42,270 nt of DNA, from NCBI GenBank assembly GCA_018714685.1, contig DVNC01000014.1:1-42270 (forward strand), given 5' to 3'. Source of the DNA: Scatocola faecipullorum. Lineage in GTDB: Bacteria > Pseudomonadota > Alphaproteobacteria > RF32 > CAG-239. The translations under genes were made by a program, and so were the position numbers. A model generated the notes under the pieces. The model was not told where the DNA came from, searched no databases, and saw nothing but the letters and a program-made list of their open reading frames with translations. Positions 17,493-25,202 of this stretch are shown one piece after another (within the stretch, counting starts at the first letter, position 1; every line of letters starts with the position of its first letter).

Positions 17493-18743
17493 TTGACCAA
17501 AGCCCGCCTGAAATCATCTGCGCTCGGCAGAAAACTGAAGAATATATTAAAAAAAGGTTTTGCCGGATTGCGGATGGTTTTAGCCTGCGGGCTTTTTCTC
17601 GGCCTTTTTTTCTGGTTGCTGCATCAGCAGGAATATCGTTTTAAAAACGATGCGGCCAAAACCGTCGGTGAAACGGCTATTGAAATAAGCTATCCGGATA
17701 TTATGGGCGGAGAAACGGCGGTGGAAGAGGCCGTCTCACAGGAAGAAAACACTCTGCCGCAAAATTTTTCCGATGGCCCGATTGAAGAAAAATATTTAAT
17801 TGCCGATGAAATTGAAAGCGGCGTTTCTTTCCCCGAGCAGCCGGTGGAAGCCCGTTTGTTGCAGGAGCTTCCTCAAGCTGCGGCGGTAGCCGTTAAGGAA
17901 AGCGAAGAAGATTACTCCCATTATGAAGAAAATCTTCCGGTAAATGTCATTGATCAGGGAAAACCCTGTATTATTCATGACAACCGCCGCAAAATCAGGG
18001 ACATGAACATAAAAGTTTATGCCAAGCCTCCGTATTTCGGAGACCGTCCGGTAATTGCCGTTGTCATTGACGATATGGGAGACAACGTCCGCCGCACCCG
18101 GGACATAAGTTCTCTCCGGGCACCGATAACCGCTTCGTTTCTGACTTATCCGCCGCAGCTTGAACGGCAGGTCTCCCGCTCTTTGGCCGCCGGGCATGAA
18201 ATAATGGTCCATGTGCCGATGCAGCCTAAATCCAATATCAATATGACGGCGGATATTTTAACGGTTGAAATGACTCCGCAGCAGGTCAATGATAATTTTC
18301 GCCGCATGCTGACGAAATTCCGCAATATCCGCGGTGTAAACAATCACATGGGAAGCCGTCTAACCGAAGATCGTCCGCGTATGGCCGAGATTATGAAGGT
18401 TTTGAAAGAACAGGGATTGTTTTTTCTTGATTCCAAAACCACGCCGCATTCGGTCGGAGACCGTGTCGCCCGTGAATATGGTGTCGGCTATGCTACCCGT
18501 AATGTCTTTCTTGATAATGTCAATGAACTCGGCTATATCCTCAAGCAATTGGCTCAGACCGAAAAGATTGCCCGCAAAAACGGTTATGCCATTGCTATCG
18601 GTCATCCCAAATCTCAGACTTATGAAGCTCTGAAGCAATGGTTGCCGACCTTGGAACAAAAGCAAATCAGGCTGGTTCCGCTCAGCCACATCGTTACGGC
18701 GTTAAATCCCCGGCCGTCGGAGGGGACTGAGGTTAAAAAATAA
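17493..18743 (+). CDS. Divergent polysaccharide deacetylase-family protein
   Basis: An N-terminal membrane segment (about 29-45, VLACGLFLGLFFWLL) is followed by a low-complexity acidic linker and a C-terminal NodB-like domain of the divergent family (about 182-400: IAVVIDDMGDN, HEIMVHVPMQPK, NNHMGSRLT, FLDSKTT, IAIGHP). Members are envelope proteins often found beside murein hydrolase genes; the substrate is not established. The TTG start at 17493 lies 2 bases after lysS and follows AAGAGA, which fits translational coupling. A later ATG just before the membrane segment cannot be excluded. Confidence 0.85.
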   Translation: MTKARLKSSALGRKLKNILKKGFAGLRMVLACGLFLGLFFWLLHQQEYRFKNDAAKTVGETAIEISYPDIMGGETAVEEAVSQEENTLPQNFSDGPIEEKYLIADEIESGVSFPEQPVEARLLQELPQAAAVAVKESEEDYSHYEENLPVNVIDQGKPCIIHDNRRKIRDMNIKVYAKPPYFGDRPVIAVVIDDMGDNVRRTRDISSLRAPITASFLTYPPQLERQVSRSLAAGHEIMVHVPMQPKSNINMTADILTVEMTPQQVNDNFRRMLTKFRNIRGVNNHMGSRLTEDRPRMAEIMKVLKEQGLFFLDSKTTPHSVGDRVAREYGVGYATRNVFLDNVNELGYILKQLAQTEKIARKNGYAIAIGHPKSQTYEALKQWLPTLEQKQIRLVPLSHIVTALNPRPSEGTEVKK

Positions 18744-18760
18744 GGGAGCCGGAGCTCCCT
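18735..18760. terminator. Terminator between convergent genes
   Basis: AGGGAGC/GCTCCCT with a CGGA loop overlaps the stop of the deacetylase gene. A six-base T-run follows it on the minus strand, so it mainly ends the small coiled-coil gene. Confidence 0.7.
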
Positions 18761-18766
18761 GTCTTG

Positions 18767-18928
18767 TTACATCGGACAATTGCAGCTTTTGAATTCTTTG
18801 TCATAACGCTGATGGTCTTTCATAATTTGCTTATGTTCTTTCATCAGTTCTTTATGGTCTGCCATAATTTGTTTGTGCTCTTCTTTAATCTTGTCCATTT
18901 CCTTTTGCAGCTTTTCGGTAATATCCAT
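18767..18928 (-). CDS. Small coiled-coil protein (53 residues)
   Basis: The protein is almost entirely one charged helix with a recurring seven-residue unit of the type (D/E)HKxxM: EEHKQIM, ADHKELM, KEHKQIM, KDHQRYD. It ends in a Cys pair (CNCPM). The ATG at 18928 follows AGGAG at good spacing, and a terminator lies behind. The frame is open further upstream, but without a ribosome site. The His/Met/Cys-rich pattern could bind a metal, which is only a guess. Confidence 0.7.
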   Translation of the reverse strand: MDITEKLQKEMDKIKEEHKQIMADHKELMKEHKQIMKDHQRYDKEFKSCNCPM

Positions 18929-18956
18929 TGTTTTTCTCCTAACAAATTGCTTACGG

Positions 18957-18999
18957 CAAAAATATAAGCCGGACGGATAAAAATCCAAGCCCGGCTTAT
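18957..18999 (-). terminator. Terminator of the 49-residue membrane protein gene
   Basis: ATAAGCCGG (18964-18972) and CCGGCTTAT (18991-18999) form a 9-bp stem. On the minus strand TATATTTTT follows. Confidence 0.65.
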
Positions 19000-19016
19000 C
19001 CTAAAGTAGGGGACGT

Positions 19017-19166
19017 TTATTGAAAGTCCTTGACGGCTTTGTCGGTAGCAAAATCTGCCGTCCGGGAAATGGTATTGTTGACTGATTCGGCCAAATAAGT
19101 GTCATAATAGTATTTGCCGCCGTAAGCCAGCGCAGCCAGAACAATCAAATAAAAAACAGTTTTCAT
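19017..19166 (-). CDS. Small single-pass membrane or exported protein (49 residues)
   Basis: The product begins MKTVFYLIVLAALAYGGKYYY, a hydrophobic helix or signal anchor, followed by a polar tail ending DKAVKDFQ. AAGGAG lies 8 bases before the ATG and a terminator follows the stop, so a real short gene is likely. I see no family. Confidence 0.65.
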   Translation of the reverse strand: MKTVFYLIVLAALAYGGKYYYDTYLAESVNNTISRTADFATDKAVKDFQ

Positions 19167-19293
19167 TGCCAATCTCCTTTGTTAATAAGCGCCAGTCTAT
19201 GTCATGACGGTTAAAACAGCATTAATAACGCTTGATAACACAAAATAAATGATTAAATCCCTAACGAAATTTTTAATAAAAAAGGAGAGAAGT

Positions 19294-19596
19294 ATGAAAA
19301 AGTGCTGGCTTTGGGCGCTTCCGGTCCTGTTGACGGGCTGCGCCAATACCGTAGAGGTTAAAAATGCCGCGGATTTCAAATGCGGTGAACAGATTATCCA
19401 CGCGGAAGTGTTTGATGACAACTCAATGATTGTGCGGATTAACGGCGTGAATAACGTCCTGACCAAAGTAGCTTCCGCCTCCGGCGAGAGATATGAAAAT
19501 ATCGCCAGCCGGGTTGTTTTCAGCCAAAATGACGGCGATACTTATCTGACCATTAATAACCGCCGCTATCCGCTGTGTCAGGAAATTGTCAGATAA
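19294..19596 (+). CDS. MliC-like lipoprotein (putative lysozyme inhibitor)
   Basis: A lipoprotein signal ends in LLTGC with the acylated Cys at position 16, so the 100-residue product should be anchored in a membrane facing the periplasm. The mature part ends with a segment (VASASGERYEN, RVVFSQNDGDTYLTI) that matches the pattern of MliC/PliC inhibitors of c-type lysozyme (SASGxRY, then W/F-x-KGDxAxL). That would protect against host lysozyme. GGAGAG precedes the ATG at 19294; the earlier in-frame start at 19249 would spoil the signal peptide. Confidence 0.65.
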   Translation: MKKCWLWALPVLLTGCANTVEVKNAADFKCGEQIIHAEVFDDNSMIVRINGVNNVLTKVASASGERYENIASRVVFSQNDGDTYLTINNRRYPLCQEIVR

Positions 19597-19601
19597 ACGG
19601 C

Positions 19602-19943
19602 TTAATCGATAACCTTGACATATTCCTGATAGCGTTCGGCATACTGAGCTTCATATTTTTGAGCAATCTCGACCAAAGACTTTTGCTCTTTGAAACGGTT
19701 AATCAGTGTTTCGTCGGTTTTCACGCTCAGAGTTTCGGTGGCTTCGTCATAGGCCAGAGTAAGACGGATTAACTGAGCCTGAAGCGGAAAAGACATAATC
19801 TGGTCGTAATAGGTTTTGCCCAAACGGAATTTGGTTTCCAAATTCGGATTTTCATTTGTCAGGCAGCGGGCAACCGTTGTCTGACGGATAAATTCCATAA
19901 TTAAAATCGGCGAAAAAGGGGCTTTCTGTTCGTTGTTTTCCAT
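19602..19943 (-). CDS. Uncharacterised small cytoplasmic protein (113 residues)
   Basis: No family is recognised. The protein is largely helical and charged, with LVEIAQKYEAQYAERYQEYV near the C-terminus and a central strand-like segment (LTLAYDEATETLSVKTDE). The ATG at 19943 is preferred because the longer frame, to 20057, begins with an unlikely sequence. The gene converges on the MliC-like lipoprotein with a gap of 5 bases. Confidence 0.6.
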   Translation of the reverse strand: MENNEQKAPFSPILIMEFIRQTTVARCLTNENPNLETKFRLGKTYYDQIMSFPLQAQLIRLTLAYDEATETLSVKTDETLINRFKEQKSLVEIAQKYEAQYAERYQEYVKVID

Positions 19944-20144
19944 TTGTTTCTCATCGCGGTAATGTTGCAATGGATATAAGTTAATCCAATTCCCTGAAAA
20001 AATAAATATGTTTCTGCCGACTTGTGCAGGCTTGTCCGAAAAGAAATTATTCTGCATAAGTAATAAAAAAAATAGACGTGCCTCGAATAATGGTTTATAA
20101 AATTTAAAAGTAATAATTAATAGTTACATATCAGGGGAGAGGCC

Positions 20145-20366
20145 GTGAACAACAATTATATAACGATTACCGCTGTCCGCCCGGCCGAAACGGATAAAAG
20201 GCCCGGCAGCGCAAACCGGAGAATGCTTCTCTGCCGCCGGTTTCAAATTTTACCGCAAAGCCTGAAACTGACCGTCAAAACGTTTATTGCCGACGATAGG
20301 GAAATATCCTCAGAAAACGTCGGCTTTTTTGTATCTGGTGATTTTCGTTGTTTAAGAGAAATATAA
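20145..20366 (+). CDS. Possible small protein (73 residues), GTG start
   Basis: A strong purine-rich ribosome site (GGGGAGAGG) lies just before a GTG start, and the frame ends at TAATG shared with the next small ORF. Composition is basic and without domains. Without a homologue search it is only moderately credible. Confidence 0.35.
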   Translation: MNNNYITITAVRPAETDKRPGSANRRMLLCRRFQILPQSLKLTVKTFIADDREISSENVGFFVSGDFRCLREI

Positions 20367-20479
20367 TGCGCAGAGGAATCAGAAACCGGCCCGCCAAACC
20401 ATACAGTCAGGGCGTTAAAATTGAAAACAAACCTTTTTCTTCCGGTTATTTTCCTCAGGTCAAAAAGCCGTGCAGCTAA
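20366..20479 (+). CDS. Possible small basic protein (37 residues)
   Basis: The ATG overlaps the stop of the preceding small ORF (TAATG), the classic layout for translational coupling. The peptide (MRRGIRNRPAKPYSQGVK, continuing to KKPCS) is very basic and ends 64 bases before the glycosyltransferase gene. It may be a leader rather than a functional protein. Confidence 0.35.
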   Translation: MRRGIRNRPAKPYSQGVKIENKPFSSGYFPQVKKPCS

Positions 20480-20543
20480 GCGAAAATGTTATTGCCTGCC
20501 AGGTAAAAATATTGTAGGTTAGCCTCAGCAAAAGGAGCAGTGA

Positions 20544-21599
20544 ATGCAGATTTCAATTATAATTCCGATTTATAAAGTCGAAAAATATCTCCGAGAATGT
20601 CTGGAGAGCATTAAGACGCAGAATTTTCAGGATTATGAAGTATTAATGATTAATGACGGGTCACCGGATAACTCGGAGGTTATCTGCAAGGAGTTTGCTG
20701 CCGGCGATGCACGTTTCAAATATATCCGGCAGGAAAATCAGGGCGTTTCCGCCGCACGGAATAAAGGTCTGTCTCAGGCCCGTGGTAAATATGTCTATTT
20801 TATGGATCCGGACGACACCTTCAGCCCTGATTTTCTGGAAGCCCTGTATAATGAGGCCGAAGCCGGCGGTGCTGATATCGTTTTGAATAATTCGGTGCTG
20901 ATAGGGCTTTCTCCCCGTAAGGTGTTGCAGCTTAAGGATATTCCGAACGGCTGTTATGATGCAGATATTCGGAACTATTTTGTTGACGGATATTTGTGGT
21001 ATAAACTTTTCCGCAAGGAAACGATTGACCGGGCGCAAATTGCTTTTTTGCCGGGCTGCCGTTTCCGGGAAGACGAACTTTTCGGAATGATGCTCTATCC
21101 TTATTGCCGCAAATTCAGCGTTATCCGGCAGGGATATTACTATTATCGCCAGCACGGAGAATCCGCTTTGGCTTCCGTTTTGAAAAATCGTAAGGCTTAT
21201 AGTGAAACGATTGCCCGCAATTTGGAAACAATTTTTCGTTTCTATAAGGAACGCGGACTTGATGAATATTTCCCGATTGCCCTGCGTCTGCTTCCATATT
21301 TTCATGAGTGGCATAATCCCCGCCATTATTGGCAGACAATGCAGCAATTGAATATGCATCTTGATTTGGAAAAATGGAGAGATTCCCTGCCGATTCATCT
21401 TCGTTTGTCCTTGTTGCCGCAGAGCTATCCCGCTTTCCGTCTGCGAATGTTTTGGCTGTACGGTTCCGGCGAACTGAAAAAAATCCGCAAACAGATGTTG
21501 TCGGTCAAACTGAGCAAGAAACACAAACTGATTCGGATTTTAGGGATAACACTGCTGGAAAAGGATAATCGGGATATAAAAAATAAAAAAATTGCATAA
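20544..21599 (+). CDS. Family 2 glycosyltransferase
   Basis: The GT-A fold start (ISIIIPIYKVEKYLRECLES) and nucleotide-sugar site (MINDGSPDNS) lead to the DxD-like metal motif MDPDD (about residue 90). The product has 351 residues, with a variable C-terminal acceptor region. It probably adds a sugar to lipopolysaccharide, capsule or a glycoprotein; the acceptor cannot be read from sequence. AAAGGAG precedes the ATG. There is no glycan operon around it, so it is an orphan. Confidence 0.9.
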   Translation: MQISIIIPIYKVEKYLRECLESIKTQNFQDYEVLMINDGSPDNSEVICKEFAAGDARFKYIRQENQGVSAARNKGLSQARGKYVYFMDPDDTFSPDFLEALYNEAEAGGADIVLNNSVLIGLSPRKVLQLKDIPNGCYDADIRNYFVDGYLWYKLFRKETIDRAQIAFLPGCRFREDELFGMMLYPYCRKFSVIRQGYYYYRQHGESALASVLKNRKAYSETIARNLETIFRFYKERGLDEYFPIALRLLPYFHEWHNPRHYWQTMQQLNMHLDLEKWRDSLPIHLRLSLLPQSYPAFRLRMFWLYGSGELKKIRKQMLSVKLSKKHKLIRILGITLLEKDNRDIKNKKIA

Positions 21600-21614
21600 T
21601 TTTAATTTTTTTGC

Positions 21615-21643
21615 TTGACCTGATAAAAAATAACCAGTATATA
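21615..21643 (+). promoter_or_regulatory. Promoter of tRNA-Glu
   Basis: TTGACC-N17-TATATA, with a predicted start near 21650, about 11 bases before the mature tRNA. Confidence 0.7.
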
Positions 21644-21660
21644 TGCTCTCGTATTCAAAT

Positions 21661-21736
21661 GGTCCCATCGTCTAGAGGCCTAGGACATCGCCCTTTCACG
21701 GCGGTAACACGAGTTCGAATCTCGTTGGGATCACCA
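21661..21736 (+). tRNA. tRNA-Glu (anticodon TTC)
   Basis: The 76-base sequence folds as a full cloverleaf. The acceptor arms are GGTCCCA and TGGGATC, the anticodon loop is CTTTCAC with TTC at 21695-21697, the T-loop contains GTTCGAATC and CCA is encoded. It marks the last clear chromosomal gene before the prophage. Confidence 0.97.
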
Positions 21737-21745
21737 ATTTGAAAA

Positions 21746-21772
21746 GGGGAAGTTTATACTTCCTCTTTTTTT
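21746..21772 (+). terminator. Terminator after tRNA-Glu
   Basis: GGAAGT/ACTTCC with a TTAT loop, followed by TCTTTTTTT. Confidence 0.85.
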
Positions 21773-22038
21773 GTTTTAAATCCTTATCAACAAGCCCTTT
21801 ATTCCGCGCCGATTTGTCAAGTGCGCTGGAAACTGCCTTGGAAATCATCTTAAGAGATTTTCAGTCTTTGGGTAGAAAAAATGCCCAAATCTATACTTTT
21901 GCCGGAAACCTCTCTATTTTTAGTTACCATTTACCAGCTTATTGTAAAACAATCGTTTTCTTGATTTATCAGCATATCCTGTTTCGCAACTTGATTACCT
22001 TACCGATTATCCCGCTTAAACTGCGGTTTACAAAAAAA
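21773..22038. other. Gene-free junction between chromosome and prophage
   Basis: I find no credible gene here. One open frame crosses the region but starts at TTG inside the tRNA terminator and has no ribosome site. The chromosome-phage boundary probably lies within this stretch or just after it. The matching right end is outside the window, so the attachment core cannot be defined. Confidence 0.5.
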
Positions 22039-22080
22039 TAAAAAAGTGAGAACGATTTTTTTCAATTTTGACTTGTTCTT
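22039..22080 (+). repeat. 42-bp direct repeat, copy 1 (candidate phage promoter)
   Basis: Perfectly identical to 24934-24975. It contains GTGAGAACG, a T-tract and TTTTGACTTGTTCTT. It ends 18 bases before the first small early ORF. Position and spacing suggest a promoter or operator shared by the two early blocks. Confidence 0.8.
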
Positions 22081-22098
22081 CTGCAAAAGGAGAACAAC

Positions 22099-22251
22099 AT
22101 GACCGATTTAGAAGATTTTATGACGCTGTTTGGGCCTGAATTTAAGGCCTACTTGCAACACAAAAGTATAGATAATTTATTGCAGAAAGAACTGGATAAT
22201 AAGCAAAATCCAAGCATTCATTGTGAAACGAAAGGAGTTTCCGATGATTGA
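22099..22251 (+). CDS. Small acidic early phage protein (50 residues)
   Basis: The ATG follows AAAGGAGAAC and begins an acidic peptide (MTDLEDFMTLFGPEFKAYLQ). The 3' end overlaps the start of the DUF2924 gene by 8 bases. No family is recognised. The location, first after the 42-bp repeat, suggests it heads the recombinase operon. Confidence 0.6.
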   Translation: MTDLEDFMTLFGPEFKAYLQHKSIDNLLQKELDNKQNPSIHCETKGVSDD

Positions 22252-22654
22252 GGAAGATTTAGCCAAGCTCAACACCATGAATATTAACGAGTTAAAGAAG
22301 CTTTTCTTACGCTATTTTAACGCACACCCAACCTTAAAGACCAAGGAGGCCTATATCCTCAAACTTTCTTATCGGATGCAGGAGTTGGAGTTTGGAGGCT
22401 TATCTTCGGCCAGTCGTTCCTTCTTGAGCAAAATCTCAGCCAAGGCACCAAATGTCAAAAAGGTCGCAATCGCACCGATAGGAACCAAAATCATCAAACA
22501 GTACAAAGGCCGCGATTATGTCATCCGCGTACTTGAAAACGGCTATGAGCTAGATGGACAAAGATTTAAGAGCTTATCCGGCATGGCCAAGAAAATTACC
22601 GGTATGAAAATCTCCGGTAGTGCATTCTTTGGATTTAACTTGCGAGGCAAATAA
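22244..22654 (+). CDS. DUF2924 family protein
   Basis: The 136-residue product has the DUF2924 pattern: an N-terminal helical part (LKKLFLRYFNAHP, EAYILKLSYRMQELEFGGLS) and a C-terminal part (KQYKGRDYVIRVLENGYEL, YKGR-type, then FKSLSGMAKKITGMKISG). The second part resembles the RAMA-like fold used to recognise DNA or chromatin. Such proteins regularly precede large serine recombinases in phages and islands and may assist them, though the role is unproven. ATG 22244 has AAAGGAG 7 bases upstream. Its stop overlaps the recombinase ATG. Confidence 0.85.
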   Translation: MIEEDLAKLNTMNINELKKLFLRYFNAHPTLKTKEAYILKLSYRMQELEFGGLSSASRSFLSKISAKAPNVKKVAIAPIGTKIIKQYKGRDYVIRVLENGYELDGQRFKSLSGMAKKITGMKISGSAFFGFNLRGK

Positions 22655-24360
22655 TGGAAGAGCAGAAAAAAGTCAGATGTGCAATTTATACCCGAAAATC
22701 AACCGACGAAGGCTTGGATAAGGAATTTAATACCCTCGAGGCTCAACGAGAGGCCGGAGCCAATTACATTTTGAGCCAAAAGCATCAGGGGTGGGTATTG
22801 TTGGATGAACGCTATGATGACGGAGGTTTTAGCGGTGGTAATATCAATCGTCCGGCTCTAAAAAGGTTAATTCATGATGTCGAGGCCGGTAAAATTGACA
22901 TGATCGTGGTTTATAAAATAGACCGTCTCACACGTTCATTGGCAGATTTTTCTAAGTTGATTGAGGTGTTGGACAAGCACAAATGCTCTTTTGTTTCGGT
23001 AACGCAAAATTTTAATACTTATGATTCTATGGGCCGACTAACCTTAAATGTATTATTATCTTTTGCCCAGTTTGAAAGAGAAGTCGGGGCCGAACGTATT
23101 CGTGATAAGGTTGCTGCCTCTCGTAAAAAAGGAATGTGGATGGGCGGAAAAGTTCCCTTTGGTTATATGCTCATAAACAAACATCTTGAAATTAACCCAA
23201 CTGAGGCAGAGATTGTTCGCCTGATTTTTAATAAATATAGCGCCTGCAAATCTGAACGTGATGTTTGTACTTTCTTAAAAGCCGGCGGATATTGCATAAA
23301 TGCCCGCAAACAAAAGAATGGTACAGAACTTCCAGCTAAAGAATTTACCGTTTCAAAAATTGATTATATGCTTCGCAATCCGATTTATATCGGCAAAGTT
23401 GTCCATAAAGGCACTGTTTATGATGGTCAGCAAGAAGCGATTATCTCAAAAGAACTATGGGAACGAGTTGAAAATACAAGGCTTGGCAATCGCCATGGCA
23501 AACTAAAACCTTCTCGCGTGGTGCGAAATGCCTTACTCAAAGGAATGTTGGAGTGTGGTTGTGGCTGTAATGCCTCCATGATTCCGACCAGAACCCGAAA
23601 AAAGAACCGCACCTATGAGTATTATGTCTCCTTAAAGGCAGTCAAAGAAGGCTATCAACATTGCGAATTAGGTAGTATTCCGGTCGGAGAACTTGATAAG
23701 TTCGTATTAAACAAAATTCAAAATATCTTAAAATCACCACTGTTATTAAATGAACTGCTTAAATATCTCAAACCGGATATGCCGGAAATCGGCATGAATG
23801 AGTTGCTGCAAAAAACAAAAGCTCCGGAAGACTTCTTTACTTATTTATCGCAAGATAGCCTTCGCCAAATTCTCGAACGGCTTATTTCACGCGTTATCAT
23901 TTATAAGGATAAACTGGTTATCCGTTTGCTACCACTCGGGGCTCTACTGCTTGAAAAATCTCAAACGGCTGATTTACAAGCATCTGAAGAACATTCCGGT
24001 TTGGCGGAGTTGGTTTATCACATCAGCTTTTCAAGAAAACGCGGTCATATGAAGGTTATCCCGGCTGAAGAAAGCCAAACAGCGGTGGACGAAACACTCT
24101 TAAACGCACTGGTCAAAGCTCATAATTGGCGCGATAAACTCGAAAACAGCGATATGTCGCTACGAGAATTAGCCCGCAAAGAAAAAGTGGCCCATGTTTA
24201 TATCAGTAAAATGATGAAGTTAACTTATCTGGCGCCCGATATTATTGATGCTATTATCGTCGGCACTCAGCCTCAAAGCCTGAAAATAAGCGATTTATTA
24301 AAATCTCCAATTCCAGCCTCTTGGTCAGAGCAACGTACTAAATATGGGTTTAGTTCTTAA
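22654..24360 (+). CDS. Large serine recombinase (prophage integrase)
   Basis: The resolvase catalytic domain starts at CAIYTRKSTDEGL with nucleophile Ser16, continues through RPALKRLIHDVEAGKIDMIV and YKIDRLTRSLADF, and ends near 150. A recombinase domain (about 165-270), a zinc-ribbon part with CGCGC (about 299-350) and a C-terminal region with a helix-turn-helix-like segment (LRELARKEKVAHVYISKMM) follow. The 568 residues are full length. It should integrate and excise the prophage. Recombination directionality factors are not obvious nearby. Confidence 0.93.
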   Translation: MEEQKKVRCAIYTRKSTDEGLDKEFNTLEAQREAGANYILSQKHQGWVLLDERYDDGGFSGGNINRPALKRLIHDVEAGKIDMIVVYKIDRLTRSLADFSKLIEVLDKHKCSFVSVTQNFNTYDSMGRLTLNVLLSFAQFEREVGAERIRDKVAASRKKGMWMGGKVPFGYMLINKHLEINPTEAEIVRLIFNKYSACKSERDVCTFLKAGGYCINARKQKNGTELPAKEFTVSKIDYMLRNPIYIGKVVHKGTVYDGQQEAIISKELWERVENTRLGNRHGKLKPSRVVRNALLKGMLECGCGCNASMIPTRTRKKNRTYEYYVSLKAVKEGYQHCELGSIPVGELDKFVLNKIQNILKSPLLLNELLKYLKPDMPEIGMNELLQKTKAPEDFFTYLSQDSLRQILERLISRVIIYKDKLVIRLLPLGALLLEKSQTADLQASEEHSGLAELVYHISFSRKRGHMKVIPAEESQTAVDETLLNALVKAHNWRDKLENSDMSLRELARKEKVAHVYISKMMKLTYLAPDIIDAIIVGTQPQSLKISDLLKSPIPASWSEQRTKYGFSS

Positions 24361-24415
24361 TAAATCCACAACCCATATTAGAAAAAGTTTGGCCCAATAG
24401 AACTATCATTTGAAA

Positions 24416-24450
24416 ATGTAAGCCTTTCTAACATTTTGAAAGGTTTACAT
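24416..24450 (+). promoter_or_regulatory. Hairpin that covers the ribosome site of the sigma-like gene
   Basis: A 13-bp stem (one G-T pair) with a 9-base loop ends 2 bases before the start codon. The only Shine-Dalgarno candidate, GAAAGG at 24438-24443, is paired with CCTTTC at 24423-24428. Translation may therefore be blocked until the stem opens. Confidence 0.6.
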
Positions 24451-24452
24451 AA

Positions 24453-24944
24453 ATGTATGACAAACTTTTTGACGGCATACCAGACTATGTCCGTATTACC
24501 ATTTTTTCTTGTGTAAGAAAATTATCCACCTTTGCAAATTTTAATAATCACGAAGATATTCAAGATTTGGTTCAAGAATTGCTTTTGTTTTACATAGAGC
24601 ATTTCTACCAACGAGAGATTCCAAGTGATGCTTATGTTGTTGCTTCCTTGCAAAACTATGCCAAAAAACTGTTAAAGACCAAGATGCGTGAGCCTTTTGG
24701 TCTTTTTGTTTATCTGGATGATGAAGAGGAATATCTCTCTATTAGTTCTGAAGACAACTACGAACAAAGCGAGTTAAAAGCACTGGTAAAGAAAGCCGAG
24801 CAAAAACTTAGCCCGCGCGAAATATTGGTTTTGGATATGATATTAGAGGACAAAACATTAGAGGAGATTACACATAAAATCCATATTTCCAAAAATACAA
24901 TCTATAAAATTTTTGAGAAATTGAAAAAAAGTTTAAAAAAGTGA
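24453..24944 (+). CDS. Phage sigma-70-like factor
   Basis: The 163-residue protein has a sigma region 2-like N-terminal half (HEDIQDLVQELLLFYIEHF, then SLQNYAKKLLKTK) and a sigma region 4-like C-terminal helix-turn-helix (LSPREILVLDMILEDKTLEE, then ISKNTIYKIFEKLKKSL). That is the layout of small ECF-type sigma factors or phage late activators. It could direct host RNA polymerase to phage promoters. Its last codons lie inside copy 2 of the 42-bp repeat. Region 2 is divergent, so a simple DNA-binding activator is also possible. Confidence 0.6.
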   Translation: MYDKLFDGIPDYVRITIFSCVRKLSTFANFNNHEDIQDLVQELLLFYIEHFYQREIPSDAYVVASLQNYAKKLLKTKMREPFGLFVYLDDEEEYLSISSEDNYEQSELKALVKKAEQKLSPREILVLDMILEDKTLEEITHKIHISKNTIYKIFEKLKKSLKK

Positions 24945-24975
24945 GAACGATTTTTTTCAATTTTGACTTGTTCTT
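24934..24975 (+). repeat. 42-bp direct repeat, copy 2 (candidate phage promoter)
   Basis: Identical to 22039-22080. It overlaps the end of the sigma-like gene by 11 bases and ends 29 bases before the next start codon, at the head of the second early block. Confidence 0.8.
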
Positions 24976-25004
24976 TGCGTAAGACAATTTTAACGGAGGT
25001 TTTT

Positions 25005-25202
25005 ATGCAATACACAAAGAACAAACCTATCTTTGAGACAATCCGACGAGTGCCGGTTTTAGCCCTTTTAGAGTTGGAAGAAAAACAACTCAACTGTTTG
25101 GAAAAAGAAATCAACCGCGAAGTTCAAAGGGCAAAGTTGGCATTGAAATGGGTTCAAGGCATACAGCGCGTCAAGAAAAGTTTAGGAGGTCAAAATGGAT
25201 AA
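25005..25202 (+). CDS. Small early phage protein (65 residues)
   Basis: The ATG follows CGGAGG. The product is a basic helical protein (LALLELEEKQLNCLEKEINR, then AKLALKWVQGIQRVKKSL) with no recognised domain. It overlaps the next gene by 8 bases. Confidence 0.65.
   Translation: MQYTKNKPIFETIRRVPVLALLELEEKQLNCLEKEINREVQRAKLALKWVQGIQRVKKSLGGQNG

Noticed and set aside
21661..21736. tRNA-Glu as the integration target
   Set aside because: The tRNA is intact and the integrase is a serine type, which usually does not use tRNA genes. No duplicate of the tRNA end is seen in the window, though the right end is not visible.
21739..22041. 100-codon frame after tRNA-Glu
   Set aside because: It starts at TTG within the tRNA terminator hairpin, lacks a ribosome site and shows no domain.
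22039..24975. 42-bp repeats as prophage attachment sites
   Set aside because: attL and attR made by large serine recombinases share only a short core, and the head genes lie outside the bracketed segment. A shared promoter or operator is the better explanation.
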